From positions 9,486,001 through 9,550,000 of the forward strand of contig CM034103.1 of assembly GCA_019914945.1 (NCBI GenBank): DNA of 64,000 nucleotides, in the 5' to 3' direction. Under the pieces are notes generated by a model. The model saw only the letters and a list, made by a program, of their open reading frames with translations, was not told the DNA's origin and made no database searches. Made by a program: the position numbers and the translations under genes. This document shows, one piece after another, positions 11,356 to 23,300 of the stretch. Source of the stretch: Typha latifolia. Taxonomy: Eukaryota > Streptophyta > Magnoliopsida > Poales > Typhaceae. How positions within the stretch are numbered: the stretch's first letter is position 1; each line of letters starts with the position of its first letter.

Positions 11356-14300
11356 GTACCCAAAACTCCCCCTTAGAAAACCTTGTAGCCGCTTTTATAT
11401 CTCATGATAATTATAAATAAATCTGTGCTCTTCCTATGTTAGGATGAATAGTTAGTTAGATAGATCATGTGGGTGCATGTGGGAGAATACTGTAGGATGG
11501 AAGAGAGACATGAACTTAGCTTATTGACTGTTAGATTCTTTTGAGGAGTACTAGATTTCCCTAAATCCCCTTGTTCTATTGTGAAGTGTTTGAACCCTTG
11601 TGGTTATGTTACTGGCTTGGTGCAACTTTGAGGGCAGTTTGCTTTTATGGATATGTACTGCATGCTTGATGGTTTCTTAGGTATGGTGATGGCTATTTCA
11701 TGTCCTTTTTGTCGGGGCTAACTGTAGGAGAAAACAAGTTATTTATTGGTCAAATTGAATAAGAGAGATTATTTCTCAAAAAATAAACAATAAGAGAGAT
11801 ACTTGTGAGTTGAAGAAGAGATCCCTATTAGTAGGTATCTGGTTCTCTAAATTGATCATTAGTTTTATCCGATCCCCAGTCCATATATTGTTTCTCCTCG
11901 GTGCATATTTCAGTCCAAAATTTACAATATCTAGCTAGATTTAAGTTGGTAGATAGAAGTGGTTTCTCTAATTAAAATGAGTCGATCCTAATTAAAATGA
12001 CACCCAAGTTCTTCTTGTGGAAGTCAGTGACCAGTCTGTAACCTAATCATTGTCAAACATGGAGAATATGTAATTACTGTTTTTGCCATTTGTTCTTTAC
12101 TCAGTGGACTATCTATGAGCAAAGAAAATAGCACCTTGCTCGTTCCATTTAAAATGAGTCGATCTTTCATGTCAATAAGTTATTTAAATTTATATGGACT
12201 GCATCATTAAATGGCTAATTCGACAAGAGAATTAGACAACCATTCTATGGCATGCATTTGGAAGTAAAATTCTTTGGGCATGATCAATAGCATAAACTAA
12301 TAATAGGAACTCAGTACATGACTTCTGCCAATTTGAGGCTTTTAAGATGTGGCAGCTTTATTACCCATTGCTAGAGAAACATTTTTAATATGCACATATA
12401 TTTGACATTTGATTCTGAATATTCCGTTAATTGTTAGGTGCACTTTGGTCTACTTTACAAATAAATCTTTTATGTTTATGCGTCTCATGTAATTATCAAG
12501 TAAACAAATAGGATTAGATTTTATATATAACTGTTTTATTAGTGAAACTCTAGATTTACACCAGAACTAAATAACTGAAATGAAGTTTCCTTCCGATATA
12601 GCCTTGTCTAGAATGTTTAATATCACCTAGTTACACTGTGATTGAGCAAAACATTATTAGGTTTCATCTCAGCCCTTAACAAGTTAGACAAATTAAGGTC
12701 TTTAACCTACAACCAATTAATATAAATTAAGCAAAAAAGTGCTACAGGAGTACTCAGTAAAATAACCAAAATAAGGCTAGCAAAAGACTGGACTTAGTAC
12801 CTGATACTCTTATAGATTTGTGATATCAGACTCACCTAGCGGTTTATGGTTGTCTAGACCAATGGAATGGATTACATTGGCCGTGGCTCACTTGACCAAT
12901 TGGCATGATTTTTCTGATTTGAATTAAGAGCGAGGCAAACCATTGCTTATTTCCATTGTGAAGGTGTATGCCCATTGTAGTAGAATGAGCTGATCTCTAC
13001 TGTACATTGTATCATATTATACCTGATTGCAGATTTGATCTTCTCTGTGCCAACTTATCCTTCTACCCATCCTTATTGCTGCTAAGCAATTTATAAATCG
13101 TATCTTCACTTGAACCTTTTCTTTATAGGTGCTGTTCTTATTTCTTATTTATTTATCTTAGTCAATCATAAGGAATATTAAGCCTATCTTTACTTGCCAG
13201 ATTTTGGTCTCATCTTATTGAAATTATTATTTGAGAGTGTCTTAATGAGATTATTGAATTGTTTTCAGTCTGAAATTGGTGAATCAATAGTAACATCTCT
13301 AACATTTTAGTTACTAGTAAGCATTGAAATTGACAACTCTTCTTGTGACCGGTGAATATTTAATTACAAACTAGAGTCATTGTACCTACTACTTTTACTA
13401 ATTAAATTATGTGGCTTTTTATGGTAGTACAAATTGTCTTTAGTTATAGATGCGTCTTCTATTTAGTAGGTTGATTTATGTGAGAATTTTATTTCTTTAG
13501 GCATTAATTTATTATGATTATGCTCTCAAAAGGATGGCAATACTTGAGTCTCTGACCAAATTGGGCCGAAACTTATTAAACTAATCTAAGCCTACTCTCC
13601 AAACTTAATACTAAAAGGGATTTCCGTTGATCATGTCACATGCTATATTATAATTTGTATATTACTAAATAGTTCAACACTTCCTTAAATATAATTTGAC
13701 GTTTCAAAACCACTAAATAGTTCAGTGTTTCTATATGCAGCATATGACATGGCATATGACTGGCCAAAAGAGACACCTTCTGGTATTAAGTTGAAAAGGT
13801 AGAGACCAAATTGGTAAATAAGTTTTAGAAAACCATTTTAACCAAAAGCTAGGCCATCCTTGTAGAGTGTCACATCAAAATAGTAGTCTTAATTTATGAC
13901 TTTCTCTGACAAAGGGTAACTATTGATCAACAAAGCACCTTTTTCTTCCGACACCTTTAATGGATAAGATCTGCGCAGTTCTAGTATAATTCGATGAATG
14001 TCACCAACCTCTTGGTTCTTAGCAATGTTTTGAAAGACGGCCACGGATGGTGGGCGGTCACCTCACCGTCTAGTGCCTAGGCGGAAGGCGAGCGCCAAGG
14101 CGGTCTAGCATTTTTAATATAAAAAAATAATAAATATTATTATCAAAATCATCATCAAACTCTAGCTCAACATCATCCTCATCATCTGCTTTTTCATTCA
14201 ACTCAATTAATTGCTCATCTAGAGAAGTGAAAGGAGTGCTACTAGTAGTAGCTTGAGTAGATCTAGTGCTTCTCCTTGATCTTAAATGTTTTTCAGCTTC

Positions 14301-17300
14301 TGATGCTTCTGTCACCATCTCTCAAGTTAACCCTTCACCTGGAAACTCTTGCTCTATATGATCATTATCCAACTATTCCTTTGCATTATTTTTTTCATTT
14401 GAAACGATTGGATCCTTCTCTTTCGCTATCTTTCAATCCTTCATTCTTGCATTAAATTGTACATAAATAAGATCATTCAGTCTCTTCACTTCAATCTGAA
14501 ATCAAAGACTAAATTAATTTGATAATAAAATTTATCAATTTAGCTTAGTCAATACAATGATTAATGGTATATTATCTATTCAAAGGAGATCCAATTTTTT
14601 TTAATATCTTGAGGAGCTACATGTTAAATTAAGAATTTTAACCACCATGTATTTCAAGTAGAAGGCACCGGCTCTATATACACTCCACCAATGAGATATA
14701 ACCATTAAAATTAAAAAGTAATTTAGTAACATACAAAGAGTAAAACCGTAAAAGACATGTTTTACACTTTTACTACATATGCTAATTAATAATTATTTCT
14801 TGGGTTGAAGTCATCATTGTTAACTTCTCTTGTTAGTCTTGCTAGCAATCTCTCAAATACCCAATGACATCCTTATATGCTTTCATCTCCACATTTGAAA
14901 TGTGAATTTAAATGGTTTGATCTGGATAAAAGTTCTCAATACAACTAAGAACACCATCCATTACATTTAAGTCAATGTCCATCTCATCCAAATTTCTATA
15001 AAAATAGTATGGATTTAAGTAATATGCAGCAGCGTGGAGATGTGTATCAAACTTTTTATTTGTGCAGTGATCAATTGCATCTAGAAAAGGCTTGAAAGAT
15101 GTCTTATTATTACTGAAAATATTTTTTAATTCTTTTTGGACATCTTTCAATCCACTATATATGAATCTCATTGGTGGCTTTCTTTCACCATCAACAACTC
15201 GTAGTAACTTCATCAAAGAGTGAACACTTTAACTGCTAATGACACTTGCCTTCAAAATTGGTTATTATGGATAGTAGAATAAACCGTTTTTCCTTTTGCA
15301 GTTTTTGACCATTTGTAACTTAAAAATTCATCGGAAGTAAACATAAGCCTTAATTTCTCTTTTCTCTCCAAAAGACTTTGCAATGTGAGAAATGAAGTGG
15401 CAAATCTTGTAACATCGGGTCTCATGATCTCCCTTTTTTGTATAAACTGACGCATCAAACTCAATATTTTGTGATGTCCATAAATAAAGACAGTGATTTT
15501 CCTTCCACGTTCAATTGAATCTTTAAATCTTCCTTCCTTTGATATCATCTCTAACATTAAATCTATACAGTGGGCGGCACAAGATGTCCAATATATACGA
15601 AGATAGTTTTGCTTTAGCAATCGTGCAACTGCTAAATTAGCAGAAATATTATCAGTCACAACTTGAAGTACATTTTCCTCTCCCACTTCCTTAATACCCT
15701 CAACAACAATATTATGGATGTATTCATTTGTATGTGAATCTTTAGAACAATCAACTGAATATAGAAAACTAACCCATTTCACAATTGACACATAAATTCA
15801 TAATGCTTCTTCCTTTTAAATCTGTTCAAATGTCAGTTAAAATAGAGTAGCCATTTTTCTTCCATGCAGCTCTATGGTTCTCTAAATCATCATTTGTTTT
15901 AGCCACTTGCTTCTTCAAAAATGGCTCACGTAACTCATGCATAGTTGTCGGCTTGAACTTTGGACCATACTAACCATTTGCTTCCATCAATACATGAAAT
16001 GATTTATCAATAACAGCAATAAAAAGAATGCCACATTTATAAACCCAATGAGGTAAGTACATTAGCACTCTATCTCTTTATTCTTTTGCAAAAGTATTTT
16101 TTATACTTGTCTGTTACCATCTTCCCCGCTCTCTAATTGAAACTTCTGGATCAATAGAGGTGTATTTGTCTAAAGAACCTCTACTTCTTGGCCTTTTACT
16201 TCCAATTTCTAAAATTTTTGGATCTTTCCTTTCCCCAAATATGTTTACTTCTGCTCTCAATTCTGCTTCCTCTTTTGATTTATTCTCCTTTCTCCTTTTG
16301 TTCCCTTCTATATGCTCTTTAGTAACTTTTTTTTGCCTCATCTGTAGCTTTTGGACAAGGCGCAACATCACATCTAACATGAGCAATATGCTTCTTGAAT
16401 CTATTAATTCCTCTCTTAGTAATCTTCCTACAAAATCTATATTTCACCGTGTTGGCATCAGTTTTATTTGGAAGGTATTCATACTGCCACCCTGGATCGT
16501 TGGAGCTAAGTGGCACAAAAAATTCAAATGAAGTTGGCCCAATCACAGACGGTATTTGATAGGAATTAGTGGTCATATTTGACTACCTGCATTTTGTAAT
16601 AAAATTGGGCAAAAAATAAATATGATTGATAATTCATATTTCAGATAATTACTAAATTAATTTTTGAATTAAATAATTAATAATTATTAACAGATTTAGT
16701 GATTAACTAATTAACGAACATATTATGATTATTATTAGATAATCACTAAGTCACTAAAAGATTAAAATTTAACTACTTTAGATAGAATTGAAAATAAAAA
16801 AAATAATTTAAAAACTCTTCGGTGTGAGACAGTGAGAAATTGTGAAAGAGGAGTGAGAGAGAGATAGGGAGAGATTATGAGAGAGAGATAGGGAGAGAGT
16901 GAAAGAGAGATTGTGAGAGAGAGAGATAGGCCCTTACCTCTGCAGTCGGCCATGGAAGAGAGAGCAGGAGAGAATGTTATCGCAAGCTAGAGAGAGGTGC
17001 AGCGAGAGAGTGGGCGCAACAAGAGAGAGGGTGCAGCGAGAGAGTGGGCGCAACAAGAGAGAGGGTGCAGCGAGAGAGAGAGATAGAAGAGAATTTTACA
17101 TTAATGGTTAATGGTTAGTTTTTTTAGTGGATATTGGGTAATCTGATTTGCTATAGAAAAACCCGATAAGGCGGTTTGGCGAGCCGAACCACCAACTTGC
17201 CTTATCGGGTCGCGCGGCCCGCCAAGGCAGCATACCACCTTCTACGAGCGCCAGGTGGAATGGCGAGGCAGCCGGTGCGCCGTCTCGCCATGGCGGCTAC

Positions 17301-20300
17301 CTTTTTCGCTTTTTAATACACTAGTTCTTAGTAGCAATCTTGAATTCCTAATGCTTACATGAAAAGGGGAATTTATAGGTACGACTAGTAGCTTATATAA
17401 TAATGATTTTGTTGATTTAGAGCATGAGTCATGTAGTGATGTGATCTAGGACAGATCGGGTGACATCATGGGGATATTGGGCTCAACAACGGATTGAATT
17501 TAGTTATCTTATTTGCTTAGTTAGAGCCTTAGTAGGTTAAGATTTTATTTAATTAGTTAAATTTAGCTCTGTGCAGTTTTGAGAGAATATTTATCAAATA
17601 TTCTACAGATATCCGAATAATATCAAATTAATTAGATAAGATCGTCAACCTCCAGATCTACAACTTTGGTATTCATGACTTTTTCAGATTCAGAATCTAT
17701 CTGGGTTAATTTGAGAAGATAAGGAAGACTTGTTTAATTAGTTTGTTAGGGTTTTAACTTAGTTGTTTGAGCCTTTAGAATGAGCCTCTATAAATATATG
17801 GAGGAAACTCTAATTGGAGTTGAAATCTAATATTTAAAAACGGCATTGTGCATTTATTTCCTTCTCTTCTTGCTCTAGTCATTGACGCCCTCTTCCACCT
17901 ATTTTCTTTCACCGCCCAAGTCTTTGGTCAGTTTTTTTTAACTCTTAATCCTTTTTTCCTACAACAACTTCTCCCCCTTCATAACAAAAAATTAACCTAG
18001 CACCTATCTAGCCATTGAAGGGCTATCAAGCTAGGGTTTATCTGACCTTCGGCCACTGTTTGATTGATATCTCAAGATCTAATCATCCAAACCTTGCGAT
18101 CTTAAATTTGTTGAAAAGCTCTTTTCAAGAGAGACAACATATCTAAAATTCAGAAAGATCCAACAGCTAAATCATCCCCAATCTAGGCCAGAACCATTTT
18201 GGATCGAATCTAAGTCGGTTCGTAACAAGTAGATGATGTTAGGAAATTGGTTGAGTTAGTTACAATTAAAATCAAGCAAACAAGTAATTCTTCCAACCTA
18301 AGTTTGCCTTAAATCTCCACTATATCAATAATAATGAGGTTACGAATTATTCTCTACAAAACTAAAGGATCACAAGCATCAAAGGTCACCTTTTTAGATT
18401 ACAACTAAAGAGAAACAGCCAAATAAGAAGACTCATGCTTTACAAATAATTGAAAGACAATCTTATTAAAGATGATGAGTTTGTCAAAGTGTTTCTTCCT
18501 CGAGAATATCTTGGACAAGATTTTCACCTCTTTCCTTGATGTTGATTTGACAAGTTTTCAAGAAAACTCTTATCTTTCTCTTTTAAAAGTTTTCTTTTTC
18601 TCTAAAATCATGTTCCTTCTTGATTAGAATGAAACTCTGGTCCTCTTTTTTATTCCTTTCTTTTCTTCTTTCATTTAAGTGGGTCAATCCAACCCTCTCA
18701 TAAGATGGGACGCGTAAATCCAACCAGTGCAGCTAGTAGTTACAAATGGCCTGAATAGCCCAAGCTCGACCATAAACTCCATCCCTTCGAAATGAATAGC
18801 TAAGTTCGACCCTAGCTCGATTAGTAACAAATGGTACGAGTTTTTAGAATTTTTTTATATCTTTAAATTATATTTAGTCAATATAGTCGATATATATTAT
18901 TTTTTTAGTGGCATACCAAATTTTAAAATCTTTGGATGAGTTAGACAATATCAAGACAAGTAGGCCAGAGCTCTTCTCTTCAAAAATAGAAAGTGAGTAT
19001 CACAGGAGATCCTTCATCCACTCTTTTGTTTTAACAAAAGCTCTCTTATAAGAAACATATCCTCACTTAGCCTACAGGTCTATGTAAACCAAACTCGTAA
19101 CATAGGCACTTGCATTGATGCGGATCACTTGGATAACCTAATACCAAAATTTCAAATTGATAATAAATTCATAAGTTCGTTATATCCTTGACAAGCACGT
19201 AAGTTCATTTAGCCCTCATCTTGAACTCATGCTATATATAGCTAATTCCACAAATGCTCCCACCTCCTTAATTTGCAACACCTACCTAGCTATCTTTCAT
19301 TATCTTCTCCCAAACTTGTACAAGATTAAGAAGATGATTAATTACATATGCAATACCCAGTCTTGTACCTACCATAGCAAATGTTGAGCTATCCACATTA
19401 CGTGAATAAGGAACTCAATTCATCATTTTACATTCTCCAAAGTAACTTCCCAGATTTCTGTTCCCTCACAGCCAAGAGAACTAGTTGTGGAAGACTCAGA
19501 TGGATTATGGACTAAGAATGATTTGCTGAAGTACTGAACTGACTACAAGAAATATATACTCTATTTCACTATTTGTAACTAGTTGAAGTCTATATGTGGG
19601 AATGAGATGAACACTGAACATATAGCCAATTTTCTTACTTCTCGATATAAAGAAGCAGTATGTACTTGAGTTTAAGATTACTAGGTACATCAATTCCAGA
19701 GTGTTGTGCCCTATTAAGTGTAAATCGAAATATAAGTTGTATTACGTCCATGTACATACAATTTCAGAGTGTTGTGCCCTATTAACTGTTGATAATGCTC
19801 ACTAACTAGCTTCTGAAAAAGTTTTGAATGTTTCTGATTATTCATTTCAATAGTATAGCCTGTCATCCACTAAATATAGTGTATCAAACTGAAACTTTCC
19901 TTTTTATGTTTAAATATCTCAGTATGCAGAAGACGATTGACCGGTATATGACGCATACAAAAGAGGCCACTGAAAACAAGAAAGCAAGAGAGCAAGGTAT
20001 TCAGGTAGAAATCCTTCACTCGTAAGAAGTAATAATATATTTTCATTTCTTAGTGTCGTTATGTTGAACTTCAACTTTTAATGTAGTAAATGGATAATAA
20101 GATAATGTCAGTGATAGGAAAATGAAATGAAATTTATATCATTGTTTTGAAAAAAGGTCATGGCAGTCGCTATGGCGGATTTGTCATCTAACGACTATAC
20201 TACATTTGTAGGGCCTAGAAGGACATTTTGGATGAGGCGCCATTTTAGCGGATAGCGGGCTAGATAGAAGTACATCTTTAAGACCAATCAATAATAACTA

Positions 20301-23300
20301 AATTATTGTCCATCTTCTCTTCTACTTTCTAAAATCTAAGCAAAGAAATTCAATCGTGTTTGCTAGCTAAAATTTAGGAGTTTACTATAGACGACATTCT
20401 TTTATTATTATTTTTTCTTTTGTTCGTGATACAAAAGAAGAAAACTAGTATATTTACAGTTTAATTCATGTCTAATTCAATTTGAAACTTAAATATTGTG
20501 GATTTTAGGTTAAAAAAATGTTCTCTTTCTCTATTGCTTAACGGGGTATATATAGTGGTGTACATCTTTCAAATAACCCTTTGCTTATTACATAATTGCA
20601 TTAATCTCACTCTCAACACTCCCCCTCAAGAACGGTGAAAGATATCAACCAAGCCCATCTTGTCACATAGTTTAGAAAGACCTAACGAGCTAAGACCCTT
20701 GATGAGGCAATCTGCCACTTGATATTCAATCGGAACATGACTTAGTTTTAGTAGTCCTCCATCTAGCTTCTCCTTAATAAAAAAACCTATCGATCTAAAT
20801 GTGCTTGGTTCTATCATGTTGCACCGAGTTGTTGGCAATACTAATGGCTGACTTGTTATCACAGAAGAGTCTCATGTGAGTGCCTCTGTCTATCTTCAAT
20901 TCCACTAGAGGAGCCTTCAACCATAACAATTCGGAGACTCCCAGCGCCATTGCTTTGTGCTCAGCTTTGGTTGTAGATTGTGCTACCACTTATTGCTTCT
21001 TGCTCTTCCAGGAAACCAAGTTACCTCCCACAAAGATGCAATACCCCGAGGTGGACCTTCTGTCATCGGTGCAGCTTACCTAATCAGAATCATTATAAGC
21101 CTCAATATCTAAGTGACCATTGTTCCCGAACAATCCTTTTATTGGTGCATGGTCCTCCTTTGTCCAGAGACCTCCCTACTCTTGCACTTATGATCTTTGC
21201 ACACTGTCACAGGTGAAAAATAGTCATAATCAATCCAACGACGCTCTAGTTCTTTAGCATACTTCTGAACAGTTCTATCCCCCTAGAAAACTGCATCTAT
21301 CTCCTGCTCAATCTAGAACACCCTCATGCTGTTCCCCTCTCTAGAATAGGTCCTTTGCAGCTTAGCCCAGATGTCCACAATTTGAATGCCATCAACCGTG
21401 GTGGCAATCGATGGGACCATGGAGTTGAGCAGCCAAGTATACGGTGACATGTGTATAGCTCTCCAAGTCCTCCACTAAGTAGTCTCTTGTCTGGGCCCTT
21501 CCTCCTCTTATGTTAGGTAACCCTCAAGGCCTCTTCCCACCATGGCACCTGTGATCCGCCGTGACCAACTCAAATACGTGGTTAGTCCATCAAGCTTCAG
21601 ATCCACTAGAAGGAGTTCTAGTCTTGACCGCTATTGCTATGTCCTAGGCGCCGACACTGATGCCGAAGCCTCAGCCTGCTTCATCAGATTCATCAACACC
21701 TTCACATCGTCCTCATCTAGTTTCCCAAAGAGCTTCTCCATCTTCTCAACCTTTCATTCACAGTCACTGTGCCATGGGAGAAGGCTGCCCCTTCACGTCG
21801 GCTGCACCATCAACCTCCACAAGCGCCTCCATGGTCAGCATTGACTAAGAGCAGAGGAGATGGCTAGAGCGCCTCCATCAGCCGAGGAAGCCAGGAGCCT
21901 TCCTCCGCTGTCGAGAGGCTGCTGGCTTGCATGGGCAGAGGAGATGGCTAAGGGCAGAGGCGTGGTGAAGACCGAGATGATCTGCTGCCAAGGTCGATGA
22001 GGTAGGCGGTAAGGGGAGGTGCTCAATGTGAGCCTATGTGGACGGCCCAAGTCTGAGGTGGAGGAGATCAGCGAAGAGGCGAGGTCGCGGTGAGGTTGCG
22101 GCGAGGTCGAGGTTGAGGCTAGGTTGTGGCAAGGCAGAGGAAGAGATCGGCGAAGAGGCGAGGTCGCGGCGAGGTAGAGGAGGAGATCGGCAAAAGCGAC
22201 GAGATGATTTCTCTCTCCCTTTTTCTTTTTTCGTTTTTTTGTCTCTTTTTTTTTAAATTTTAGATGGTGGCTAGGTTAGGCTCTGATACCATGTGGATTT
22301 TAGGTCAAAAAAAGGTTCTCTTTCTCTATTGCTTAAAAGGGTATATATAGTGGTGTACATCTTTCAAATAGCCCCTTGTCTTATTACATAATTGCATTAA
22401 TCTCACTCTCAACAAATATGAAACTACATGTATTTGAAAATTGCTGACATAATTAACAACTTCTAAATATAAATTACTGACTAGGTCAGCGACTTATATG
22501 AAAATATTAAATCCTCTAAGATATTTACTAAGCTTTAGAGAGAACATTATACAAGTGGCTTTTTGATTCATCTACTTTCAAATATAAGTCTGATTTGATC
22601 ATTGACTTGTATAGAAATTTCAAAGAAAATCTCCTTAGATTTACAATTTTTTTTAGAGGATTTGAAACCTACTTAGCAACTTATATCTAGAAGTCCCTAA
22701 CTAAGTCAACGGTTTTCGGACACATCTAGTATCTTATTTAAGATTTGAAGTGTATTAGAGCAACTCCAACCGGGCTCCAAATTTGAAATTTGGAGCCCGG
22801 TTGAACTCCAATGGGGCTCTAAACCTAGCTCCAAATTTGGAGCTAGGAATAGTGGGGCTCCAAATTTGGAGCCCCACCATGAAAATGGAGCCGGGCTCCA
22901 TTTGTCATTTTAACTTTTTGAAAATGACAAATTGCCCACTAATTATTATATTCAATAATTTTAATTCCATTTGTATTCTTTATTAAATAATTTAGTTAGT
23001 TAAACTGAGTATATAATTAGTTTTACTAATCAGTTTTTAACAAAAATAATACCATTGGAAAGGTCTCATCGAGACCTTTAAAATGAGTATAATATTAAAT
23101 TATTTTTGAGTTAATTTAAATTTTAAATTTTTTATTATTTATAAAAATGAGTCTAATATTAAATTATTTTTAAGTTAATTTAAATTTTACCAGAATATTA
23201 AACATTTATTGCTTTTATTATGTTTGGTTAATTTTTGCTTATTTTATGTAATGTAATTTTGATATTTTTAATTAATGACATGTAATGCTTATTTTGATGT

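Larger units (their letters stand above)
14023..17323 (-). mobile_element. hAT transposon with decayed transposase (3,301 bp)
   Basis: The ends are imperfect inverted repeats. The left end reads CAATGTTTTGAAAGACG. The right end, read on the minus strand, is TAGTGTATTAAAAAGCG, with 11 of 17 positions the same and the hAT form YARTG at the tip. An exact 8-bp target duplication flanks it. Minus-strand reading gives a BED-finger-like N-terminus, a DUF659 block and a C-terminal hAT region, all broken by stops. The end near 16800-17100 is GA-rich and includes a 34-bp tandem repeat. The element lies antisense in intron 1. Confidence 0.92.
11356..19922 (+). other. SOC1-like intron 1 (8,567 bp)
   Basis: A phase-2 intron running from GTACCC to ATATCTCAG. 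It carries a 3.3-kb hAT element (14023-17323) and a solo LTR (17437-18227). The parts 11356-14014 and 18233-19922 hold no recognisable gene or element. Large first introns often hold control elements in MADS genes, but I see no identifiable sites here. Confidence 0.85.
20497..22414 (-). mobile_element. Internally deleted Ty1/copia element with 122-bp LTRs (1,918 bp)
   Basis: LTRs at 20497-20618 and 22292-22414 begin TGTGGATTTTAGG and end CTCTCAACA. A 5-bp AATAT duplication flanks the element. The complement of the tRNA-Met primer site (GGCTCTGATACCA, 22279-22291) abuts the right LTR, and a purine tract in minus sense (CTTGAGGGGGAGT, 20619-20631) abuts the left LTR, so transcription runs leftwards. 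Internally only the C-terminal RNase H and a gag-proximal stretch remain, and most of pol is deleted. Very short LTRs and small size make it TRIM-like, but it keeps a recognisable RNase H. Confidence 0.93.

Noticed and set aside
16160..16531. 123-residue + strand open frame in intron 1
   Set aside because: It is antisense to the BED-finger region of the hAT transposase.
19828..19922. In-frame extension of SOC1-like exon 2 to an upstream ATG
   Set aside because: It is intron sequence before the acceptor ATATCTCAG. Phase with exon 1 requires the exon to start at 19923.
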